A stretch of DNA of 62,427 nucleotides from Paenibacillus doosanensis. Its GTDB lineage: Bacteria > Bacillota > Bacilli > Paenibacillales > NBRC-103111. A program made the translations under genes and the position numbers. The stretch lies in the NCBI RefSeq assembly GCF_025060755.1, contig NZ_JANYUY010000031.1, positions 1-62,427 of the forward strand, read 5' to 3'. This document shows positions 26,265 to 35,456 of this stretch, one piece after another (position 1 is the stretch's first letter; every line of letters starts with the position of its first letter). The notes beneath the pieces are model-generated. The model made no database searches, had not been told where the DNA came from, and saw only the letters and a program-made list of their open reading frames with translations.

Positions 26265-27137
26265 TTATAGCTCCAGCAGCGCCGTTTTGTAGGCGGTGAC
26301 GGTCGGCTGCATCGGCGCCAAAAGCCGTTCGGCCACTTTCCGCATCCGCATGTTTTTATCCAATATTTGGATGACGATATGCGTCGCTCCCGTCCTGCCC
26401 AACCTTTGCGCGGATTGGGCCGCCAACGCCAACCCCAGCCCTTGGTCCCGGTAAGCTTCGCGGATATATAGCGCGCGGTAGAGCAGCGTATCCGTCAGCT
26501 CGCGATCGACGATCGACCATCCGACGATTTGTTCATCCAGCTTGAGCGCCAGGCTGCAGCTGCGATCGATAATGCTTTCTTTTTGCAGCGGCATGAAATA
26601 ATCGTTAAAATCTTGCTCCTGCAGCGTATTCATAAGCGCCAATTCGTTCTGCCGCAGCTCGCTCCAAGGGACGACGCGAAAGCGGGCAGGCAGCTTGAAC
26701 CGGCGAATCCACGGGCTGGGCATGCCGGCGAATATGTCGCATCGGTAAAACCGGCTGTATACCGCTGGCGGCTGCCATCCCGATTTCACCAGAACCCGCT
26801 CCAGCGCCTCATATTGGTTGAGGGCATAATACTCGATGCACGCTTGCTTCTTTATTCGATGGAGATGCGCCTTCAGCTCCTGCATAAGCGCCGTGCCGAT
26901 GCCGCGATTCCGGAAACGTCCGTCGACGAATACGGAGAGCACTCTGGCCGGATCGTCGCGGGCAGGCGAATGGGCGAGAAGCAGTCCGACGGGATGTCCC
27001 GTCCAGCGGGCGCCCAGAGCTAATTTTTGCCCCTCCGGGTCCGCATCGGGCCGGACCAGCCAGTCTCTGTAAGAACGATAGGTGAAGGGCTGATACGGCC
27101 CCGCCGTTTCCGGCTCAAGATGTACAATCTCAATCAA
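26265..27137 (-). CDS. Tandem GNAT-family N-acyltransferase
   Basis: A 290-aa protein with two GNAT folds. Domain 1 (about residues 1-150) has the acetyl-CoA loop RNRGIG after VLSVFVD; domain 2 (about 155-290) has RDQGLG after ALYIRE. TTG 27137 is the preferred start, 10 nt behind GGGAGG; the frame extends to 27164 without a ribosome site. It lies next to, and in the same direction as, the NHLP precursor, though a terminator separates them. GNAT maturases that acylate Lys or Orn side chains of NHLP or Nif11 RiPP precursors (selidamides) are known, which makes this the only tailoring candidate here. A plain GNAT of unknown substrate is the alternative. Confidence 0.82.
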   Translation of the reverse strand: MIEIVHLEPETAGPYQPFTYRSYRDWLVRPDADPEGQKLALGARWTGHPVGLLLAHSPARDDPARVLSVFVDGRFRNRGIGTALMQELKAHLHRIKKQACIEYYALNQYEALERVLVKSGWQPPAVYSRFYRCDIFAGMPSPWIRRFKLPARFRVVPWSELRQNELALMNTLQEQDFNDYFMPLQKESIIDRSCSLALKLDEQIVGWSIVDRELTDTLLYRALYIREAYRDQGLGLALAAQSAQRLGRTGATHIVIQILDKNMRMRKVAERLLAPMQPTVTAYKTALLEL

Positions 27138-27162
27138 GGTACGACATCCTCCCGACGCGTCC

Positions 27163-27194
27163 AAAAAAAAGAAGCCGAAACGATGATTCCGGCT
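27163..27194 (-). terminator. Terminator directly after the RiPP precursor gene
   Basis: AGCCG.AA (from 27173) pairs with TT.CGGCT (to 27194), with one mismatch and a 6-nt loop; on the minus strand eight U follow (plus A 27163-27170). The precursor thus has its own promoter and terminator. Confidence 0.75.
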
Positions 27195-27213
27195 CCTCTC
27201 TCCAAACGTTGTA

Positions 27214-27543
27214 TTATCTTTTTTTCTTGCCTTCCGGATACGGAGGACCGTACAGAATAAACGCCGAGAATGACGTGCCTCCGGAGACTTGCTCCAGTTC
27301 CGCTTCGTCCAGCTCGCGCTCGGCGTCGGAGGCAGGGGCGTTGATCAACGTCTTCGCCTGAAGCTCTCCGTTCTCCCCTTCGGAAATGACAACTTCAACG
27401 CCTTCCGGCAAATCCAAGCCGCTCAGCTCCCGGATCGCCTGATTCGGATTAGCCAGCGCGAGCGCCCGGAATGAAGCGTCCTCCGCAGCGCGCTGCTTGA
27501 ACAACTCGAATTGCTCGTTAGCCTTCTCCATCGTCCAACTCAT
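27214..27543 (-). CDS. NHLP-leader RiPP precursor peptide
   Basis: A 109-aa precursor with a nitrile-hydratase-like leader. Residues 5-75 show the family pattern: FELFKQRAAEDASFRALALANPNQAIRELSG, then the beta-rich LPEGVEVVISEGENGELQAKTLINAP. The end of the leader, LDEAELEQVSGG (residues 78-89), is the classic double-glycine site for a C39 peptidase. Cleavage leaves a 20-residue core, TSFSAFILYGPPYPEGKKKR. The core has no Cys and only Ser/Thr at positions 1, 2 and 4, so lanthionine or azole chemistry is unlikely. It is hydrophobic-aromatic in the middle with a tetrabasic end. GAAAGGGG precedes ATG 27543. Its maturation peptidase is encoded at 30561-32780. Confidence 0.92.
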   Translation of the reverse strand: MSWTMEKANEQFELFKQRAAEDASFRALALANPNQAIRELSGLDLPEGVEVVISEGENGELQAKTLINAPASDAERELDEAELEQVSGGTSFSAFILYGPPYPEGKKKR

Positions 27544-27585
27544 AAGGTAAAACCCCTTTCCATGATTCGTTGCCTAGCCACCCTC

Positions 27586-27630
27586 ATTATAGCCTGACCT
27601 AAGGCAATAATCTGTACCCCATTCGGGGTA
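27586..27630 (-). promoter_or_regulatory. Precursor promoter with 16-bp palindrome
   Basis: TACCCCATTCGGGGTA (27615-27630), then 23 bp, then TATAAT on the minus strand (27586-27591); the -35 hexamer (CAGATT) is poor. The same layout with a 22-bp gap occurs at 35494-35537. The palindrome centre is near -42, a class II activator position. Confidence 0.75.
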
Positions 27631-27648
27631 TCTTTGCCGCACACGCCG

Positions 27649-30564
27649 TCACACAATCTGGCGCGCGGCGAGCCGGGCGAACGCCCCCTCCTGCCGCAGC
27701 AGCTCTTCATAGCTGCCCTGCTGCACGATCTTCCCTTTGTCCATCACGATAATCCGGTCGGCGTGGACGATCGTGCTGAGCCTGTGGGCGATGACGATTC
27801 GCGTACCGCTCATGCCCCGCAGCATCGTGGTAATGTTCTCCTGCGACTTCTGATCGAGCGCGCTCGTCGCTTCGTCGAGAAGTACGATTCTCGGCTTATG
27901 CACGATGGAACGGGCGATCAGAATGCGCTGTTTCTGCCCGCCGGACAAGCTGCCCGCGCCTTCCGACAGGACGGTATGCATCCCCATCGGAAGCCGGCTG
28001 ATCTCGCCGTCCATGCCGACGAGCTGCGCCGCATTCCAGGCGTCGTCTATCGTGTATTCGCCGCCTTGGCCGATAATGTTTTGCGCGATGTCCCCGGCCC
28101 ACAAACGGCCGTTTTGCAGCACGACGCCGCACCGCCGCCGGACGGCCCGCAGGTCCAGTCCGCTCAAGTCTTTGCCGTCGAAATAGACGGCGCCCTGCTC
28201 CGGTGTTTCGAAGCCGATAATCAGGCGCAGCAATGTCGATTTGCCGCTGCCGGAAGCGCCGACGACCGCTACGTATTCTCCCGGCTGAATCTTCAGAGAG
28301 ACGTTGTCGAGTATCGGCGGCCCGTTCATGTCGTAGCGGAACGTCACCTCGCTCAGCTCGATGCCGCCTTTCAAATCTCCCGGATCTTCCCGGTTCGCTT
28401 CCGTTTCCGGCTCTTCCTTCATAAGCGGCCTGACCCTCTCGTAGAGCGGCTTCAGCTCGAACAGCGGCAGCGATGAAGCGCAGAAGGCGATCACCGAGCC
28501 GATCAACGTGGCGTACGCCGTATGGAAGGCGGCGAAGGCGCCCGGATTCATCCGAATGTCCGAGGCCGATATGATCCAGAACAGCACCAGGCTCGATAAA
28601 ACCGGGTAAGCGCCGTTGACGACGGTCAGCCGGTTGGCGGCTTCGCGGAGACGGTACGCATGAGCGCGCTGCATGCTGAAGGCGCCGCTCCACCGATTGA
28701 AGGCGCGCCGCTCAGCCGCAGCGACGCGCATCTTGGTTATGTTGGCGAGCAGCTGCACGAGCAGCCCGCCGACCTTGCCTTCCTGTTCGGTTTTTCGTTT
28801 CATGTGCTTGGCCAGCTGTACGCTTGACAATGCAAAGACGGCCGCGTAGATAACGATCAGCAGTACGGCCAGCCACGCCAAGCTCGGCTGATACCAGAAC
28901 AGCAGACCGAATTGCAGCAAGGAGAAGATCGCGATCGTCATGCCCGATACGAGCCAGCCGGATATGACATGGAACATAGCGCCCACGCCCCCGATGCGGC
29001 TCGCCAAATCGCCGGCGTTGTACCGGCGGAAAAATCCGGCCGGCATATTCAGCAGCCGGTCCCATGTTGCGCTGTATAGCGACGCCCCCCATGTGCCGAA
29101 CAGCCGAAGCCACGCCATGGACTGCGTCACCCGGAAGCCAAAGCCGGCAAAGGCGATGCTCATCAGCAGCGCCATCATCTGAAACAGCTGGCCCGGTTCC
29201 GCCGCAGGAATGATTTTGTCGATCATAAAGCCGGTAGCGGCCGGCAGCGCCATGCCGAGCAAGCCGAGGGTAAGCCCGTAGATCAGCCCCCAAACGATAT
29301 CCTTCATCGCTCTTTGGGTAAGGAGAAAGCGGACGATATCTTTCGGCGTCAGAGAGCGGTACGGCAGCGGGCGGTACAGCTCGTAAGCGAACGGGCGCAG
29401 CTGCTCGGCCAGCCGCTGCTTGACGATGACCGGCTTCTCCCCCGCCTCGCAGATCATTCCGTAGGCGCCGTCTCCGGCCGGAAGCAGCGCCGCCGGACGG
29501 CCGTCCTCAAGAAAGGCGAGCAGCGGTCCGTTGTCTTCCCGCCACCAGCCCGAACGCAGCGCAACCTTGCGGCTGCGAAGACCGGCTTCGCGAAGCAGCT
29601 CCTCCGCCTTGCGGCCCGGTTCCCATCGTCTCGGCATGTTCAGTTCAATGCCGATCATTTCGCAGACAAGGCGCGTGCAAAAGAACAGAGGATCGCGCCG
29701 GTCCGGGAACGAACCCTCCCGCTGAAGTCCTCTCTTATCGCCGACCGCCGAAAAGCGGCTGACGGCTTCCTCCATGCTGAGCCTGTCTTGCTTTAATCTT
29801 TTTGCCAGCCGCTCCTGTTCTTCCCGCTTCGCCTGACGCAGCTGATGGAGCAGCTTTTGCGCCAGGAGACGGTGAAACAAGCGCACCGATTCGGGCAATC
29901 CGTCATGCAGCTGCAGCAGGCTTAGGGTGTCTGCTGTGTACAAGCGGTTGCCTTTGGGAGAAGCCGCCCATACGGAGCGCATCATCGGCACGTATACGCC
30001 GGGCGGGACCGCAGGCAGGCCGCCGTCCTGCCATAAGCCGGGCAGCCCGCCTTCAGCGCACATCCAGACGACATGCGCTTCCGAAGTGAACACCGCCGGT
30101 TCCCAGACGACAATGTCGGCGTTCGGCTCCGCTTGCTGAGCCTGAACCGGGGCTGCATCGGACACGGCCGCGGAAGTAAGACGGAGCAGCCACTCTTCAA
30201 GCAAGCCCGCCGCCTGAACCTGCAGCTTGAGGCTGTCATCGGCGTCATCAGCGCCGCCGGCCCGGACGGCCTCCGCAAACGGTTCAAGCCGAATGCTGGC
30301 GATAACCGTATCCGCCATCATCTCGGCGATCCAGCCGAAGCCGCCTTCATCTACTTGCGGCAGATCGAACCAAACCTGCCCTGCCTCCACCGTAAGCACA
30401 TGCGATTTGAAACCGGCCGGCTTACCTTGCGCAAGCTCGGCCGTATACATGTCCACGGCGCCTTGCTCCACGTAATGCATCGTCAGCACCCGGCGCTCTT
30501 GCAGCAGTAAGGCGGCTCTGGACGGATACCGCTGCCGTGCTTCGGCGAGTTCCGGCATCATCAT
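27649..30564 (-). CDS. NHLP-type bacteriocin export ABC transporter, permease/ATPase without peptidase
   Basis: A 971-aa half-transporter. The first about 390 residues form a long cytoplasmic region without C39 residues, typical of the second NHLM/NHLP ABC subunit. Six helices lie about residues 410-700 and the ATPase domain about 720-971: Walker A GASGSGKST (about 769), signature LSGGQ (about 873), Walker B IVLLDEA, H-loop IAHRLS. It should pair with the peptidase-bearing subunit to secrete the NHLP peptide. Its start overlaps the stop of that gene by 4 bp. Low-complexity Ala/Gln-rich stretches appear in the N-terminal part. Confidence 0.92.
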   Translation of the reverse strand: MMMPELAEARQRYPSRAALLLQERRVLTMHYVEQGAVDMYTAELAQGKPAGFKSHVLTVEAGQVWFDLPQVDEGGFGWIAEMMADTVIASIRLEPFAEAVRAGGADDADDSLKLQVQAAGLLEEWLLRLTSAAVSDAAPVQAQQAEPNADIVVWEPAVFTSEAHVVWMCAEGGLPGLWQDGGLPAVPPGVYVPMMRSVWAASPKGNRLYTADTLSLLQLHDGLPESVRLFHRLLAQKLLHQLRQAKREEQERLAKRLKQDRLSMEEAVSRFSAVGDKRGLQREGSFPDRRDPLFFCTRLVCEMIGIELNMPRRWEPGRKAEELLREAGLRSRKVALRSGWWREDNGPLLAFLEDGRPAALLPAGDGAYGMICEAGEKPVIVKQRLAEQLRPFAYELYRPLPYRSLTPKDIVRFLLTQRAMKDIVWGLIYGLTLGLLGMALPAATGFMIDKIIPAAEPGQLFQMMALLMSIAFAGFGFRVTQSMAWLRLFGTWGASLYSATWDRLLNMPAGFFRRYNAGDLASRIGGVGAMFHVISGWLVSGMTIAIFSLLQFGLLFWYQPSLAWLAVLLIVIYAAVFALSSVQLAKHMKRKTEQEGKVGGLLVQLLANITKMRVAAAERRAFNRWSGAFSMQRAHAYRLREAANRLTVVNGAYPVLSSLVLFWIISASDIRMNPGAFAAFHTAYATLIGSVIAFCASSLPLFELKPLYERVRPLMKEEPETEANREDPGDLKGGIELSEVTFRYDMNGPPILDNVSLKIQPGEYVAVVGASGSGKSTLLRLIIGFETPEQGAVYFDGKDLSGLDLRAVRRRCGVVLQNGRLWAGDIAQNIIGQGGEYTIDDAWNAAQLVGMDGEISRLPMGMHTVLSEGAGSLSGGQKQRILIARSIVHKPRIVLLDEATSALDQKSQENITTMLRGMSGTRIVIAHRLSTIVHADRIIVMDKGKIVQQGSYEELLRQEGAFARLAARQIV

Positions 30565-32780
30565 GAAGCCTCACCCCTCTCCGAGGCATGGAACAGCTCC
30601 CGGTAATGGCCTTCGACTCGGAGCAATTCCTCATGGGTTCCCGTCTGTACGAGCTTCCCTTGGTCCAGCACCGCGATCATGTCGCAATCTCGGATAGCGC
30701 TGAGCCTGTGAGCAATAATGATGCAAGTGCAGCCTCGCCTGTGAATATTGCCGTAGATGACGGCCTCGCTCTCCGGGTCCAGGGCGCTGGTAGCTTCATC
30801 CAATATGAGGATGGACGGCCGCTGCGCGAGCGCCCTGGCGATTTCCAGCCGCTGCGCCTGCCCGCCGCTGAAATTCCGGCCGTCTTCCTCCACCATATGA
30901 TCGTATCCGCCCGCTCTTGCGGCGATGATCTCGTGGATGCAGCTGTCCTTGGCCGCTTGAACGACAACGGCGTCGGGTATCGTCGGGTCCCACAGCGTAA
31001 GATTATCGCGGACGGTCCCTTCAAACAGCCGGATATCCTGGTCGACCAGCGAGACGGAATTGGCCAGCACATGGCGGGGCAGCTCGGACCGCTGCCGACC
31101 GTCGAAACGGATCGCCCCGTTCCACGGCTCGTATAAGCCGGTCAGCAGCTTCGACAACGTCGATTTGCCGCTGCCCGATCCTCCGACGATAGCAACCGTC
31201 GCGCCGGGAGGAACCGTCAGGCTGATCCGCTCGATAAGCGGAGGGTCCAGAGGACTGTAGCCGAACGTAACATTGCAGATAGCCAGCGCTCCGGACAGCT
31301 TCGGAGGCCATTGCTGCGGGTCGTTCGCCTCGCCCGCTTCCGATGAGCCGGAATGCGCCGTATCGGCCGAATGGTTCAGCACGTCGTCCAGCCGAAATAA
31401 ATGCCCTCGCATTTGCTGCCATTCTCCCCCCATCGCCACCAGATTGTTGACCGGCGCAAGAAAACCCGAAGCAAAGCCGGTAAAAGCAAGCAGCATGCCG
31501 ACCGTAAACGAGCCGTTCAGCACGAGGAGGCCGCCGATGACAAGAATGATTGCGCTATTTAGCTGCTCTAGCAGAACAGGAATCGCCGACAAATATTGGT
31601 TGGACGCGCCGAGCGCTTGCTCCGTGCGAGTCGTATTGGCCTGGTATCCCACCCAGCGGGAGAAGAAGTCCGACTCCCTGCCGCTCGCCTTGAGCGATTC
31701 CATATTGATCAGCCCGGCAATGGACGCGCCTTCCAGCTTCCCCTCGTCCATCTGCAGCTTCTGATTCCGGTCCGTCTGCTTGCGGTTTACATGCAGCAAG
31801 TACGCCACGTTAAGCGCAGCGACCAGTATGGCGATCAGCGCCAAACGGTAATCGTAAAGCAGCATGAACGTGAAGTAAAATCCGGCAAGCATCACGTCAA
31901 TAACGGTGCCTGCAAGCTTTTCCGTTACAAATTGGGCGACTCTGTCGTTCGCCTGCGCTCTGCCCGCAATCTCCCCCACGAAGCGCTGAGCGAAAAATCC
32001 GACGGGCAGACGAAGAATATGCAATACGAAAGAGCCTGCCATACTGAGAGAAAACTTCGTTTCCATTCTCAGCAGCGCATACTGCCTTAGAGCCGTTAAC
32101 AAGGCGCGAAGAACGACGATGACAAGCATTCCCAGCAGGATAGCTCCCGCCCATTCCCTCTGTCCCGCCAGCATCATCCGGTCTACGAAAAGCTTCAGAA
32201 ACAGCGGTACGAGCACCCCCGTGCCGGCCAAGCCGATCCCCGCCGCAACCAAATAGACGACTTCCCGCTCATATCCTTTGAGCCGCCGCAGCAGCGACGA
32301 GCGCACCGAAAAACGGCTCCCTTCCCGCACGAAGGCTTCTCCCGGCGTCATGGTCAGCACGACTCCCGTATACGAGCTGTCGAACTCTTCGAGGCTTACC
32401 GAGTACGGACCGTGGGCAGGATCGTTCAGAAACGCCTTGCCGCCGGCAAAGCCCTCCACCACAAGAAAATGATTGAAATTCCAATGTACGATAAAAGGAG
32501 GCTTCAGCAGCTTGAGATTTTCCGGGTCCTTCTTGTAGCCTTTGGCCTCCATGCCGTATTTGCGGGCGGCCTTCAAAATGTTGCTCGCCTTGCTGCCGTC
32601 CCGGGATACCCCGCAATCGTACCGGAGCGTCTCTACAGGAATATGACGCCCGTAGTAGGCCAGCACGATAGCGAGGGAAACCGCGCCGCATTCGACCGCT
32701 TCCATCTGCAGCAGCGTCGGCGTAACCGCTCGCGCACCGCCGCGAAGCCTGGATAATAACGACGCCATCATCGGATTCAC
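30561..32780 (-). CDS. NHLP-type bacteriocin ABC transporter with C39 peptidase
   Basis: A 739-aa peptidase-containing ABC transporter. The N-terminal C39 domain has the full active site: Gln25 and Cys31 in TLLQMEAVECGA, His104 in FNHFLVVEG and Asp120 in FLNDPAHGP. It should cleave after the Gly-Gly of the precursor during export. Six helices span about 170-450. The ATPase has Walker A GGSGSGKST (about 532), signature FSGGQ, Walker B ILILDEA and H-loop IAHRLS. It is 19 bp behind the HlyD-like gene and overlaps the next ABC gene by 4 bp (ATGA). Confidence 0.95.
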   Translation of the reverse strand: MNPMMASLLSRLRGGARAVTPTLLQMEAVECGAVSLAIVLAYYGRHIPVETLRYDCGVSRDGSKASNILKAARKYGMEAKGYKKDPENLKLLKPPFIVHWNFNHFLVVEGFAGGKAFLNDPAHGPYSVSLEEFDSSYTGVVLTMTPGEAFVREGSRFSVRSSLLRRLKGYEREVVYLVAAGIGLAGTGVLVPLFLKLFVDRMMLAGQREWAGAILLGMLVIVVLRALLTALRQYALLRMETKFSLSMAGSFVLHILRLPVGFFAQRFVGEIAGRAQANDRVAQFVTEKLAGTVIDVMLAGFYFTFMLLYDYRLALIAILVAALNVAYLLHVNRKQTDRNQKLQMDEGKLEGASIAGLINMESLKASGRESDFFSRWVGYQANTTRTEQALGASNQYLSAIPVLLEQLNSAIILVIGGLLVLNGSFTVGMLLAFTGFASGFLAPVNNLVAMGGEWQQMRGHLFRLDDVLNHSADTAHSGSSEAGEANDPQQWPPKLSGALAICNVTFGYSPLDPPLIERISLTVPPGATVAIVGGSGSGKSTLSKLLTGLYEPWNGAIRFDGRQRSELPRHVLANSVSLVDQDIRLFEGTVRDNLTLWDPTIPDAVVVQAAKDSCIHEIIAARAGGYDHMVEEDGRNFSGGQAQRLEIARALAQRPSILILDEATSALDPESEAVIYGNIHRRGCTCIIIAHRLSAIRDCDMIAVLDQGKLVQTGTHEELLRVEGHYRELFHASERGEAS

Positions 32781-32799
32781 CTCTTCTGCGCGTTCGCGA

Positions 32800-33675
32800 T
32801 CAGAATATCCATTCGATCGGACGCGTTTTGCCTGTAATAAACTGGACGGAGCACAGCATACCCGTCTTCAAGGTTATGCCGGACTCGGCGCGCCGGGCGG
32901 TCCAGCGAAGCCTGGTCGGGTGCCCCGGGTCCTTTTGCAGCGCGACCCGCACTTCCGCTACGGGACCGGCCGCGATGAAGGCTGCCGCAAGCTCGCGGTT
33001 CCCGGTCGCCCGCTCCGCCTCGTCCAATGCGGCGGGAATTTGCGATACGGCGGCGATCTCGCCGATTATCGCTCCGTTCGCATTGGCGCTGTCGCCGTTC
33101 GGCCATACCCTTGCCGGCGTGCCGGGCTTGAGCGCTTTGCTCTCATCCATCGGAACGTACACGACGGCCTCGTACTTGTCTTCGGAGTCCGCCGCCGCTT
33201 CCGCTTCCAGCGTGATGAGCGGCTGCCCGACCTGGACCCACTGTCCCGGCTGCGCGAGGACCTTCAGAACGCGGCCGCTCGCCAGGCTGACGACCTTCGA
33301 CTTGAGCAGCAGCCGCTGCGCGTTATCGGCGGAATTGCCGCCGTCCCCGGCTTCCGGCCACGAAGGGTCGAACAGTCTCGCAACCGTGTCGCCCCGCCGC
33401 ACCGTATCTCCCGGCTTGACCCCGATATCCGTCACCTGGCCGGCGGATGTAGCCGCGATGGCCGCAAGCCCGTCGTGCATCGTCAATACGCCGTTTCCGT
33501 TCATTTTGACGGTCACCGTACCCAGCACCGCCCATGCGAAAAAAGCGGCAAGCAGCGTTAAAACGGACAAAAGAGCGATCCAGTGCCGCGGACGGGCGAT
33601 CGTCATCAGCACGTCAAACTGCTCGGGCGAAGACATTTTCTCCAGCGAGGATTGGCGGAAAATATTCGGATTCAT
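32800..33675 (-). CDS. HlyD-like NHLP secretion adaptor
   Basis: A 291-aa membrane-fusion protein. Start ATG 33675 (MNPNIFRQSSLEKMSSPEQFD) has AGGGGG upstream; the open frame continues further upstream but that part overlaps the preceding gene. One N-terminal helix (about residues 32-52), then a biotinyl-lipoyl-like segment (GQVTDIGVKPGDTVRRGDTVARLFDPSW and VSLASGRVLKVLAQPGQWVQVGQPLITLE) and a beta-barrel end with KTGMLCSVQFITGKTRPIEWIF. The coiled-coil hairpin is very short, as expected for a Gram-positive envelope without an outer membrane. It links the ABC pair to the extracytoplasmic side. Confidence 0.9.
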   Translation of the reverse strand: MNPNIFRQSSLEKMSSPEQFDVLMTIARPRHWIALLSVLTLLAAFFAWAVLGTVTVKMNGNGVLTMHDGLAAIAATSAGQVTDIGVKPGDTVRRGDTVARLFDPSWPEAGDGGNSADNAQRLLLKSKVVSLASGRVLKVLAQPGQWVQVGQPLITLEAEAAADSEDKYEAVVYVPMDESKALKPGTPARVWPNGDSANANGAIIGEIAAVSQIPAALDEAERATGNRELAAAFIAAGPVAEVRVALQKDPGHPTRLRWTARRAESGITLKTGMLCSVQFITGKTRPIEWIF

Positions 33676-33688
33676 CGCGTCATTCCCC

Positions 33689-35389
33689 CTATTCTCCCTG
33701 TTTCGGCGATAGCTTGAGCAGGCGGACGAGACTGCCGCTCCCGGTCTCGCTCCCGGCATTGAAATTATAAGTGCGGAGCGCCCCCTCCCACACTCCGGCC
33801 GCTTTAAGGGCCTCAACCATCCGCGCCGGCTCGGCGGAACCAGCCTTATCGGCGGAGAGTGCGATCAGCCGCACCGCGTCGTAGGCGGCGGCCGCTATAC
33901 GGCTCGGCGCCATCCCGAACGCAGCACGGTACTTGTCTGCAAAAGCCGCAGCCGCCGCTCCGCCCGCAGCTGCATCGGCGGCGAAATCGGTATAGCCGTA
34001 TACTTCGCCGGCATACGCCGGCATCATCTCGGCGGCCGGGACGGCCGGACCGGCTAGGAGCGGGTAGCGCGCCCCGGCCGCCTGCAGCCCGGAGCCGATT
34101 TCCGGCGCCGCTTCCCCGCTGCTGTCATAGACGACCACAGCTTCCGTCTCCAGCAGCTTCCATTTGCCGATGACGGCAGTGAGCGCGGAGCGCGCGGAAA
34201 TGCGGGTCAGCCTGTCGGCGACGAGAATGCCTTTCCGGTCGGCCGCTTTCTCCAAAGCCGCGGCAAACTGCCGGCCCGCGGCGCTGTCCTCGTAATAAAT
34301 CGCCACCTTGCCGAAGCTTTGCCGGGCAAGCCACTCCGCGACTTCCCCGGCATAAACTCCGGGAGCGATCCCCAATGCGACGGAACGGCCCGCAGCCGAT
34401 GCTGCGGCTCCATCCAGAAGGAGCGTAGGAACGCTTGCCGATGCCTGCCCTGCCGGCAATGAGGCGGCGATGGCGAACGCCGGAGCGGCAGAACCATCGC
34501 TGAGCTCTTCCATCCCTCCGTCTCCCCGGTAATCCGGCGACAGTCTGAACCGCGGATAGGCGGAGCTCGCCTGCAAGTCCGCCATCGCCAGTTCAACGCC
34601 GCGCTGCATAGAGACTGCAGCGCTTGCGTCTTTCGGCAGATACACCGCAACCGGTACCTCGACCGCAGCGCCGTCTGCTATCGTGGCCGATAAGGACGAT
34701 GGCGGCGACGAGTCTGGCCCTACCGCGGCCCACTGCCATAAACTTGCCGCCGTCGATGCGCCGCCCGCTTGCAGCCCGTAGCACAGAAGAGCGCCGGCCA
34801 TGAAGGAGGCGGCCATGCAGAGCGCCACGGGCAACCGCGAACGCGCCGCTGCACCGGCAGCCGCGCGCCGATCGTTCGGCCGGACAGCGGCGGCCGCTTC
34901 CGCCGTCGATGCCTCTTCGACTGCCTCAGGCTCCGGCAGCGCCGGCTCTTCTGGCGGCGGGCCAGCCGTGCGCGAAGACTCGCGGTTCACCTTGGCCAGA
35001 CGCTTAGCGAGGATACCGGCAAATTGAACGGCAAGCGTATTATGCTCGTACAATATCCGGTCGAACGAATCCTTGATCAGCTTCAGCACGACCAGATCGC
35101 TCTCCGCCCTGGCGGAAGCCGAGCGCGGGTCTCCCGTCAGCAAAGCCATTTCGCCGAAATATTCCTTTTCTCCCAATATCGCCAACGTCGTTTCGTTGTT
35201 GCCGGAGCCCAAATAAATTCTAGTTTTCCCCTGCATAATGATGTACAACGAATCGCCGAATTCGCCTTCCTCGAACAAGATGTCTCCCGCGCGGTAGCTG
35301 AGCTGGGTAAACTGCTGCAGCAGCGCCGCCTTATGCGCCCTGTCCAAGCCTTCGAACAGCGGAATTTCCAGAAATGCAAGCTTGTTCAA
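33689..35389 (-). CDS. Cyclic-nucleotide-binding domain / TM / periplasmic-binding-domain fusion
   Basis: A 566-aa protein. TTG 35389 is the likely start (AAAGGGAT upstream). Residues about 10-130 form a cNMP-binding domain with an intact phosphate-binding cassette, FGEMALLTGDPRSASARA (Arg89). A Pro/Glu/Ala linker follows, then one TM helix (about 186-205), then about 330 extracytoplasmic residues resembling a type-1 periplasmic binding protein (LivJ-like: VEVPVAVYLPKDASAAVSMQRGVELAMADLQ, FGKVAIYYEDSAAGRQFAAALEKA). It opens the export operon, 13 bp before the HlyD-like gene. It may couple an external ligand to a cytoplasmic nucleotide signal; no function is established. Confidence 0.85.
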   Translation of the reverse strand: MNKLAFLEIPLFEGLDRAHKAALLQQFTQLSYRAGDILFEEGEFGDSLYIIMQGKTRIYLGSGNNETTLAILGEKEYFGEMALLTGDPRSASARAESDLVVLKLIKDSFDRILYEHNTLAVQFAGILAKRLAKVNRESSRTAGPPPEEPALPEPEAVEEASTAEAAAAVRPNDRRAAAGAAARSRLPVALCMAASFMAGALLCYGLQAGGASTAASLWQWAAVGPDSSPPSSLSATIADGAAVEVPVAVYLPKDASAAVSMQRGVELAMADLQASSAYPRFRLSPDYRGDGGMEELSDGSAAPAFAIAASLPAGQASASVPTLLLDGAAASAAGRSVALGIAPGVYAGEVAEWLARQSFGKVAIYYEDSAAGRQFAAALEKAADRKGILVADRLTRISARSALTAVIGKWKLLETEAVVVYDSSGEAAPEIGSGLQAAGARYPLLAGPAVPAAEMMPAYAGEVYGYTDFAADAAAGGAAAAAFADKYRAAFGMAPSRIAAAAYDAVRLIALSADKAGSAEPARMVEALKAAGVWEGALRTYNFNAGSETGSGSLVRLLKLSPKQGE

Positions 35390-35418
35390 AACTATCCCTT
35401 TCCCCTTCCGGCCTACAC

Positions 35419-35456
35419 TAAAAAAGCCGAATCGTGTCAAGGGCACATTCCGGCTT
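35419..35456 (-). terminator. Terminator-like hairpin in the 5' leader of the export operon
   Basis: AAGCCGAAT (35424-35432) pairs with ATTCCGGCTT (35447-35456), one bulge, and is followed on the minus strand by six U. It lies between the palindrome promoter (start about 35487) and the TTG start codon at 35389, where it could attenuate export-gene expression. The arms resemble those of the precursor terminator at 27163-27194. Confidence 0.65.
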
